Origin: Gemmatimonadaceae bacterium
GTDB lineage: Bacteria; Gemmatimonadota; Gemmatimonadetes; Gemmatimonadales; Gemmatimonadaceae
DNA: 6,764 bases
Direction: 5' to 3'
Assembly (NCBI GenBank): GCA_025356185.1
Contig: JANXUN010000400.1
Span: 1 to 6,764, forward strand
Below are positions 1-5,260 of this stretch, one piece after another; position 1 is the first letter of the stretch; each line of letters opens with the position of its first letter. The notes below the pieces were generated by a model that was given only the letters and a program-made list of their open reading frames with translations, ran no database searches and was not told the DNA's origin. Position numbers and translations under genes: made by a program.

Positions 1-438
1 GGACTGGCCGACGCGCTGGATCTGCTGGTCGTATGTGTTGAAGCCGGCATCGCGCTCGATGCATCCATGCAACGCGTCTCACGCGAGCTCGTCGCGCTCC
101 ATCCATTGTTAGCGGACGAGCTCTTGGGGATGGGACGTCGCATGGCGGCCGGCATGCCGCGCGACCAGGCGCTGCACGCCTTGTACGTTCGCACGGGTGT
201 GGAGGAGCTGCGAACGCTCGCGTCGCACATGCTGCAAAGTGAAAAGTGGGGCACGTCGATTGTCTCCGTGCTCCGCTTGTATTCGGAGCAACTACGACAC
301 AAGCGTCGTGTCACTGCCGAGAAGCGAGCGGCAACGGCGTCGACGCGCATGATGATTCCGCTCGCGCTGTTCATCTTCCCCACGTTGTTCGTCGTGTTAC
401 TCGGTCCGGCGATCATGCGCTTGTCGACGCAGTTTTGA
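1..438 (+). CDS. tadC: TadC, Tad/Flp pilus inner-membrane platform protein (3' part only)
   Basis: The reading frame is open from base 1, so the 5' part of the gene lies outside the window and 145 C-terminal residues are visible. They form a type II secretion F (T2SSF) domain of the TadC kind. The domain begins with the typical ADALDLLVVCVEAGIALD stretch (visible residues 3-20). It continues with a helical cytoplasmic part carrying the conserved 'SEKWGTSI' turn (about 80-87) and ends in a basic segment followed by a C-terminal membrane helix (about 117-139) with the family's 'FIFPTLFVVLLGPA' pattern. In Tad systems, TadB and TadC form the inner-membrane platform that couples the TadA ATPase to assembly of Flp pilin. 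The next gene starts 2 bases after the stop, so the two are clearly in one operon. Confusion with TadB is possible, but the C-terminal motif and the position directly before a TadG-like gene favour TadC. Confidence 0.92.
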   Translation, partial: GLADALDLLVVCVEAGIALDASMQRVSRELVALHPLLADELLGMGRRMAAGMPRDQALHALYVRTGVEELRTLASHMLQSEKWGTSIVSVLRLYSEQLRHKRRVTAEKRAATASTRMMIPLALFIFPTLFVVLLGPAIMRLSTQF

Positions 439-440
439 CG

Positions 441-1607
441 ATGATGGCAAACGCTCGAGGCCGAATTTGCGCAGGTCGCTCATGCCGAGCGTCATCGCAT
501 GACGTGCGTCAGCGTCGCGGCGTGACGCTCGTATTGGTAGCCGTGATGTTCACGGTCATCATGGGATTTGCTGCGATGGCGATGGATTTCTCGCGCATGT
601 ACTCGTTCAAAGCGGAACTCAAAACGCTGTCCGATGCGGCAGCGATGTCAGCGGCGTTAGATCTCGTGAACGGGGTGACGGAATCGCAAGCGGAATCGCA
701 CGTGACCAGCCTGCTCTCACTCAATCGTGTCGAAGGCTCACAGCTTGCGTCGATTACGTCGTCCGATGTCACGCCCGTCACGTGGAACTTCGCGACCAAG
801 GTCGCGTCGTCTACGACGTGGGCCAACGCCAACGCGGTTCAAGTCGTCGCGCACTACACAGCAAGCTGGTCACTCGCGCGTATGTTCAACGTCACCACGC
901 GCGTGCTGAGTGAAACGAGCATCGCCGCGCTGGGGTCGCGCAAAACCCACAGCTGCATCAAGCCGTTCGTTTTTCCGTACGGCGCGGTTCTGAGTCAACT
1001 TGGCAAGTCCCCCACAAATGTCGCGTACAACCTCACCGCCGTCGATATCAACGCATTGAGCAGCTACGGCACCGCCAAGGCCTTTGCAGAGAACGACTCG
1101 ATCAATGCAACAGCAACGGCAGAGTACGAATGGGGGAATACATATCAGGGAGGCACCACTCAGGCGAATTTCGCGTCCGCGCTGACTGGCTGCGCCAGCG
1201 GCACCTTGGGCGTCGACTCGATACTTAGGGCGCGGCCGAATATTGGTGACACGACGTCGATCTTGAACGCGGAAGACGCGCTGTGCGGCAGTGCGACCGT
1301 GTGTGCGACGCCGACCATCATGGTCCCGATTTATGACAGCGGGGTGGACACCACGGTCACGATTGCCGCGGGCCAGACGGTGTGCACGGGCAAGAAAAAG
1401 AAGCAGCACTGCACAACCACCACGACTACAACGTATCAAAGCTACGCGCTAACGTATCACATCAAGTATGTCGGTGCGTTTCAGCTCACCAAGCAAGACA
1501 CGTCCGGGATCTGGGGGTATTTCACGACGATCAATAGCCCGCACCAAGGCGCGAGCACGTTTACCACGGCGCCGGGACCGGTGACGTCTGCCGTGATTGT
1601 GAAATAA
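441..1607 (+). CDS. TadE/TadG-like pilus-assembly protein, N-terminally anchored
   Basis: This 388-residue protein has an Arg-rich N-terminus (1-26, with Cys10 and Cys15), one membrane helix (about 28-48) and then 'MDFSRMYSFKAELKTLSDAA' from residue 48. The basic stretch, helix, Asp-x-x-Arg and A-rich helix with D-AAA match the TadE/G-like N-terminal domain (Tad, PF13400) of Flp pilus assembly. The remainder should be extracytoplasmic. It is Ser/Thr/Ala-rich, has six cysteines (172, 251, 282, 288, 315, 324) that could form disulfides, and shows no von Willebrand A domain that I can recognise, so it is shorter than classical TadG. I chose ATG 441 because it lies 2 bases after the tadC stop and gives the expected short basic leader. 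ATG 444 is equally possible. The in-frame ATG at 246 would overlap tadC by 193 bases and add unlike-family sequence. No clear Shine-Dalgarno is visible, so translation is probably coupled to tadC. The exact role (TadG-type or minor pilus protein) is not resolved. Confidence 0.8.
   Translation: MMANARGRICAGRSCRASSHDVRQRRGVTLVLVAVMFTVIMGFAAMAMDFSRMYSFKAELKTLSDAAAMSAALDLVNGVTESQAESHVTSLLSLNRVEGSQLASITSSDVTPVTWNFATKVASSTTWANANAVQVVAHYTASWSLARMFNVTTRVLSETSIAALGSRKTHSCIKPFVFPYGAVLSQLGKSPTNVAYNLTAVDINALSSYGTAKAFAENDSINATATAEYEWGNTYQGGTTQANFASALTGCASGTLGVDSILRARPNIGDTTSILNAEDALCGSATVCATPTIMVPIYDSGVDTTVTIAAGQTVCTGKKKKQHCTTTTTTTYQSYALTYHIKYVGAFQLTKQDTSGIWGYFTTINSPHQGASTFTTAPGPVTSAVIVK
1383..1433 (+). 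other. Cys-bracketed Lys4/Thr7 low-complexity segment in the TadG-like protein
   Basis: Codons 315-331 of the TadG-like gene encode Cys-Thr-Gly, four lysines (1392-1403), Gln-His-Cys and seven consecutive threonines (1413-1433). The Thr codons are mixed (ACA, ACC, ACG, ACT), so this is not a simple nucleotide repeat and slippage is unlikely. The two cysteines, 9 residues apart, could close a small basic loop in the oxidising periplasm, with the Thr run following it. The segment is seen directly in the sequence; the loop is inference. Confidence 0.6.
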
Positions 1608-1609
1608 TG
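1605..1609 (+). promoter_or_regulatory. TAATG stop/start overlap (translational coupling)
   Basis: The TAA stop of the TadG-like gene (1605-1607) shares its last A with the ATG of the GT87 gene (1607-1609). No strong Shine-Dalgarno precedes this ATG. Terminating ribosomes probably re-initiate here, which ties expression of the glycosyltransferase to the pilus gene. Confidence 0.7.
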
Positions 1610-2899
1610 ATCACACATGAGACGCCGACGCTGGGCTCGCCCGCGTACGCCGATCGACGGCTCACGGTCATCTGGTTGACGACCTGCTGTACCGTGGTCG
1701 CCGCGTACCATCTGTATCTGATGCTGGTGACACTCGCACCGATACTCCATTGGCCGCCCGACCGTGTGGTGTTTCCCGACTTCATGGTGTTCTATGCAGC
1801 GGGGCCGGCACTGCACACCGGTGGTGTCACGCTGGTGTTCGACGCACGGGCGTTCACGAATTTTCAAAATTCGTTTTATCGCACGATGCTCGACGGCCCG
1901 ATGCGCGCGGAACGGCCCTGGCTATATCCGCCGACGTTCTTGTTGATGGCAATGCCGCTTACCCTCCTGCCGTTTGTCGTGAGCGCATTTATCACACAAG
2001 CAATGGGCGTGCTCGCGTTGTGGTTAGCCATTGGACGTCGAACACTGGCGACGGCCGCAGTGCTTTCAAGTTCGGCATTCTGCCTTACCTTTGTGGCTGG
2101 TCAAAACGTGGCGTTGAGCGCCGCGTGCATGATCGGTGGCGTGAGACTGCTCGATCGCGCTCCGGTCGCGGCGGGTGCACTGTTCGGATTGTTGTCGCTC
2201 AAGCCGCACATGTTTGTATTGGTACCGATCGCGCTGATCGCGGCGCGCGCGTGGCGCGCATTGAGCGTCTGTCTCGTGACCGCAACTGCCCTCGTGGGCG
2301 TGTCGGTCATTGCCTTTGGAATTGATGGATGGCGACTCTGGTTGCAGGCGACAACGGGACCGGCGCGCGTGCTGAGCGGTACGATGATTGACACTTACGG
2401 CATGCAGATGGGAAGCGTGCTGGCATCAGTGAAGTTGATGGGAGGGGCAACGCCGCTCGCGTGGGCTGCCCAACTGAGCGCCTCACTTGCCGCGGCGTGG
2501 GCAACCGCGCTGGTGTTCGCGAAACGAGACCACTCGAGCGACGCCTACACGACCGCGCGTCGTGCGATCGCGTTGTCTACGGCAACACTCGTCGCGGTGC
2601 CGTATTGGATGAACTACGATCTGTTGATTCCGTGCGCCGCGATCGCTCTGGCGGCGTCACATCGATTAACACGCGGCGGTGCGCGTTCACTGCACCACGG
2701 TGAAGGCGCCGCGTGGACTATGCTGTGGCTATTGCCACTCCCGATGCTGGTGATCAACACGAGTGGACTACCCATCGCGCCGCTTGTGGTTGGAGGGGTG
2801 TTAATCACCGCATCCCTCCACGCCGAACGCGTCGGCATTAGTGAGGCGCTCATCAACCGGGCCGCGCTGTCGGTGTGGTCGCGCTCTAACGCGAGTTAA
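1607..2899 (+). CDS. GT87 (DUF2029) family polytopic membrane glycosyltransferase
   Basis: This 430-residue protein is mostly membrane helices. The first helix is about 20-45, followed by several more to about 350 and a final pair near 370-402. The landmarks fit the GT87/DUF2029 family in order: Asp58 in 'FPDFMVFYAAGPALHTGG' in the first outer loop (the usual place of the catalytic Asp in GT-C enzymes), 'WLYPPTFLLMAMPLTLLP' (105-122), GQN (165-167), 'LSLKPHMFVLVPIALIAARA' (196-215) and 'VPYWMNYDLLIP' (331-342). Characterised GT87 members are mycobacterial mannosyltransferases that use polyprenyl-phosphate mannose on the outer face of the inner membrane. The sugar and acceptor of this protein cannot be read from the sequence. 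It is the third gene of the visible Tad operon and its start overlaps the TadG-like stop, which suggests, but does not show, modification of a pilus or surface polymer. Its 3' end overlaps the convergent permease gene by 14 bases. Length is normal for the family and no key motif looks broken. Confidence 0.8.
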   Translation: MITHETPTLGSPAYADRRLTVIWLTTCCTVVAAYHLYLMLVTLAPILHWPPDRVVFPDFMVFYAAGPALHTGGVTLVFDARAFTNFQNSFYRTMLDGPMRAERPWLYPPTFLLMAMPLTLLPFVVSAFITQAMGVLALWLAIGRRTLATAAVLSSSAFCLTFVAGQNVALSAACMIGGVRLLDRAPVAAGALFGLLSLKPHMFVLVPIALIAARAWRALSVCLVTATALVGVSVIAFGIDGWRLWLQATTGPARVLSGTMIDTYGMQMGSVLASVKLMGGATPLAWAAQLSASLAAAWATALVFAKRDHSSDAYTTARRAIALSTATLVAVPYWMNYDLLIPCAAIALAASHRLTRGGARSLHHGEGAAWTMLWLLPLPMLVINTSGLPIAPLVVGGVLITASLHAERVGISEALINRAALSVWSRSNAS

Positions 2900-4175
2900 T
2901 CCACCGCAACGCTTCGCGCAGCGTGGGTCGTTTCCCGTACATGAGAATGCCTACGCGATAAATTCGCGCCGCGACGATCGCTGCAGCACCCGCCGACAGT
3001 GCGAGCGTGCCCAGCGACAGCACGAGTTCAGGCGCACTGATCGGTGCGAGCGACAAGCGCAGCGGCAGCACGATGGGCGATGAAAACGGGATCACGGTCA
3101 AGACGCGCGCCATCAGCCCTTCGGGATTTGTCAGAATGCCTTGCACCGTGCTCAGCGTCAGCGCGAGCAAAATGACGACCGGCATTTGCGCCTGCTGCGC
3201 TTCTTGCTCCGTACTCACCGTTGCGCCAACCATCGCGAAGAGTGCGGCGTAAAACAAAAAGCCCAGCAAAAACGTGAGGAGGATGACCACGCCCATCGCG
3301 ACGCTGAGATCTGGGAGCGCGAATCCTGCAGAAGAAATGCCAAACTTCGCCAAAATCGGCTCGCGAATCCACAGCATGCCGGTCGCGATAAATATCCACG
3401 CGGCGAGCTGCGTAAATCCAACCGCACCGATACCGATGATTTTGCCCATCAACAGCGTATCGCTGCGCACGCTGCTGAGTACGACCTCCGCCACGCGGGA
3501 TTGCTTTTCTTCAAGCACACCGCGCATCACGTTCGACCCGTGAATAAAGATCGTGAGATACAACGTGACGGCGACGGCCAATGCGAACACGACACCAATC
3601 GTGCCCGAGCCACCGCGCCCACGCGACGTGAGCCGTTCGGTGTCCAAATGCAATTGCGCTGAAGCAAGCGATTCACTGCGGTCGGCAGTAATTCCGCTTG
3701 CTTCAAGTCTACGCTGCAGCACGGCGCGATTCACGGTACGCTCAAGCTGCTGCATGGTGACAAGCGACGTGGTGTTGCGCCCCGCGTATCGCAGCTTGCC
3801 GCGATCGAGTGACGCGACATCGATTTCGATGTAGCCCACCAAATGCCCCGACAGGACATCCGCGGTCGCGCTGTCCAGCTGCGCGGTACGCGATGACGCA
3901 TCGGGGGCTCGGCGATACTCTGCGCGCGCGGTATCACCCAGCAAACCACCGCGTAACGACGCGACGATCACCGCACCGACGGAATCGGGCGATGCGTCGA
4001 CCACCCGCACGATTCCCGTTTCCAACCGCCGCTCACGCTCGGCCATAATCGTTGGCAAAAACAGGAGCAGCCCCATGAGCAGTGGTCCTAATACGGTCGC
4101 AACCAAAAACCATTTGGAGCGCACGCGTTCGACATACTCGCGCGTGATGATCGTATCGAGTTTGCTTTGCGCCAT
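2886..4175 (-). CDS. ABC-2 type transporter permease, NatB-like
   Basis: This 429-residue inner-membrane subunit pairs with the ATPase encoded just upstream. The N-terminus 'KLDTIITREYVERVRSKWF' leads into helix 1 (about 23-43). A large extracytoplasmic domain follows (about 45-190), then five or so helices between about 190 and 405. Family marks include EEKQSR (222-227) before 'EVVLSSVRSDTLLMGKIIG' (230-248), the 'STEQEAQQAQMPV' loop (321-333) and the cytoplasmic tail 'YRVGILMYGKRPTLREALRW' (406-425). These are typical of NatB/COG1668 permeases, named after the Bacillus sodium exporter, although most members have unknown substrates. I prefer ATG 4175 to the upstream in-frame start at 4220. 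It begins right at the conserved MAQSKLD region, lies 4 bases after the ATPase stop and has a well-placed ribosome site. The gene is intact. Its substrate cannot be assigned here: Na+, antimicrobials or lipids are all possible. Confidence 0.92.
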   Translation of the reverse strand: MAQSKLDTIITREYVERVRSKWFLVATVLGPLLMGLLLFLPTIMAERERRLETGIVRVVDASPDSVGAVIVASLRGGLLGDTARAEYRRAPDASSRTAQLDSATADVLSGHLVGYIEIDVASLDRGKLRYAGRNTTSLVTMQQLERTVNRAVLQRRLEASGITADRSESLASAQLHLDTERLTSRGRGGSGTIGVVFALAVAVTLYLTIFIHGSNVMRGVLEEKQSRVAEVVLSSVRSDTLLMGKIIGIGAVGFTQLAAWIFIATGMLWIREPILAKFGISSAGFALPDLSVAMGVVILLTFLLGFLFYAALFAMVGATVSTEQEAQQAQMPVVILLALTLSTVQGILTNPEGLMARVLTVIPFSSPIVLPLRLSLAPISAPELVLSLGTLALSAGAAAIVAARIYRVGILMYGKRPTLREALRWINSR

Positions 4176-4177
4176 AC

Positions 4178-4184
4178 GATCACC
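4178..4184 (-). promoter_or_regulatory. Ribosome binding site of the permease, overlapping the ATPase stop codon
   Basis: Read on the - strand, GGTGATC ends 2 bases before the ATG at 4175. It matches the 3' part of the full anti-Shine-Dalgarno complement AGGAGGTGATC and is in correct register for that start. The TGA inside it is the ATPase stop codon, so termination and re-initiation occur at one place. This supports the 4175 start and translational coupling of the two ABC subunits. Confidence 0.55.
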
Positions 4185-5169
4185 CGTGCCCGGAGAGGCC
4201 CACTTCCACACCGGCAGCACCGACTTTCTCTAAAAAAATCCGGTGCAGCGACGGACGTACCAACTCAAAGCGTTCTAACCTCGCACCACTCGCAAGCAAT
4301 CGCGTCAGCAACGTTTGCGCGTCGGCGGACGGCGTGAGTTCGGCTTCAATTAGTCGGTTGCCATCGTTGATGCGCGCGACCACGGTGCGATCGTCAAAGA
4401 CGCGCAGGGTGGCGTCCGACGGCGCGCCTTCGAATCCAATCACGACCACGCGCGCGCCGTGTTGCTCACGCACCTCATTGACCGGTCCGTCCACCAACTT
4501 TTCGCCGCGTGCGATAATGCAAACGGCGTCGCACATGCGCTCAGCGTTCTCCATCACGTGCGTCGAGAAGATCACGGTTCGACCACGATGACGCAGGTCG
4601 GCGACGGTATCCTTCAGCGCCTGCGAGTTCACCGGATCGAGTCCGCTAAACGGCTCGTCAAGGATGACCAACTCCGGGTCGTGCAGCAGCGCGCCGATGA
4701 ACTGCACCTTTTGCTGCATGCCGCGCGACAGTTCGTCGACGCGCGCGCTTCCCCAGTCTTCGCCGCCCTGTCCACGTAACTGGAAGCGCTCAAGCCACGC
4801 GTCAATTCGCGCATCAAGACCCGCCTTGGGCAGACCTTTGAGTTGTCCTAAAAAGCGCAGCACATCGCGCACGCGCATCTTGCGATAGAGACCGCGCTCT
4901 TCAGGGAGGTAGCCAAGTCGATCGACGATCTGTGGATCGCCCGACGACACGCCCAACACTTCAATGGTCCCTTCGTCGGGCGCGATGATGTTGAGCATCA
5001 TGCGAATGGTGCTGGTCTTTCCAGCGCCGTTGGGACCTAACAGGCCAAACACGGTTCCACGCGGAACGCGCAGCGACAGCGCGTTGACGGCGACGTGATG
5101 TGCGTAGCGTTTTGAGACGTTTGTGAGCCGCAGTGCATCAGCGGCCGAAAGTGCAGGGCCCAAGTCCAT
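4180..5169 (-). CDS. ABC transporter ATP-binding protein, NatA-like
   Basis: This 329-residue cytoplasmic ATPase energises the NatB-like permease encoded next. All nucleotide-binding motifs are present: Walker A GPNGAGKT (45-52), the Q-loop region YLPEERGLY (87-95) with Glu in the usual Gln place as is common in this subgroup, signature LSRGMQQK (147-154), Walker B LVILDEP (167-173), D-loop SGLDP (175-179) and the H-loop His204 in FSTH. A C-terminal extension (about 230-320) resembles the DUF4162-type domain found after NatA-like ATPases. The ATG at 5169 begins a short leader before the ABC core (ADALRLTNVSKRYAHH). No strong Shine-Dalgarno precedes it. It is first in a two-gene operon, with the permease starting 4 bases after its stop. 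ATPase identity is very secure. The transported substrate is unknown, and assignment to the sodium exporter itself would be over-reading. Confidence 0.95.
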   Translation of the reverse strand: MDLGPALSAADALRLTNVSKRYAHHVAVNALSLRVPRGTVFGLLGPNGAGKTSTIRMMLNIIAPDEGTIEVLGVSSGDPQIVDRLGYLPEERGLYRKMRVRDVLRFLGQLKGLPKAGLDARIDAWLERFQLRGQGGEDWGSARVDELSRGMQQKVQFIGALLHDPELVILDEPFSGLDPVNSQALKDTVADLRHRGRTVIFSTHVMENAERMCDAVCIIARGEKLVDGPVNEVREQHGARVVVIGFEGAPSDATLRVFDDRTVVARINDGNRLIEAELTPSADAQTLLTRLLASGARLERFELVRPSLHRIFLEKVGAAGVEVGLSGHG

Positions 5170-5260
5170 CGCGAATACTCGCCAGTGCGTGTGGGCAGGG
5201 CAACAGCATGTTACGTTAGACGGCGCGGGAGTTCCGCAGGCAACATCTCACACGTCGGGA
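5170..5260. promoter_or_regulatory. Divergent intergenic region, presumed promoters in both directions
   Basis: This is the only non-coding gap of any size in the window and lies between two divergent genes, so promoters for both are expected here. On the + strand TGTTACGTT (5209-5217) has the TGn of an extended -10 element followed by TACGTT, a 3-of-6 match, with no good -35. On the - strand TTGCCT (5243-5238) and TAACGT (5218-5213) are a weak pair with 19-base spacing. These matches are poor and may be chance. No operator-like inverted repeat is evident. The right limit depends on the uncertain start of the next gene. Confidence 0.3.

Noticed and set aside
87..90. Glu instead of Gln in the Q-loop of the ABC ATPase (protein residue 90; coordinates here are residue numbers)
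   Set aside because: The YLPEERGLY form is usual in NatA-like ATPases and is not a sign of an inactive protein.
246..440. 65-residue N-terminal extension of the TadG-like gene
   Set aside because: It overlaps the conserved end of tadC in another frame, and the extension does not resemble the family. The ATG at 441 fits the operon spacing.
1392..1433. Possible slippage-prone simple repeat in the Lys/Thr tract
   Set aside because: The Thr codons are mixed and the longest mononucleotide run is only five A's, so a phase-variable repeat is not supported.
870..1439. 189-residue open frame on the - strand inside the TadG-like gene
   Set aside because: It lies fully antisense to a gene with clear family motifs. 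Its product is Arg/Cys-rich with no recognisable domain, as expected for the opposite strand of GC-rich coding DNA.
1481..1867. 128-residue open frame on the - strand across the TadG-like/GT87 junction
   Set aside because: It is antisense to two well-supported genes, its composition is unlike a real protein, and it has no ribosome site or motif.
3141..3662. 173-residue open frame on the + strand antisense to the ABC permease
   Set aside because: The product is extremely rich in Arg, His, Gln and Glu without hydrophobic core residues, a typical shadow of a membrane-protein gene.
4176..4220. 15-residue N-terminal extension of the permease from an upstream start at 4220
   Set aside because: It overlaps the ATPase 3' end, and the conserved N-terminus and the GGTGATC site both point to 4175.
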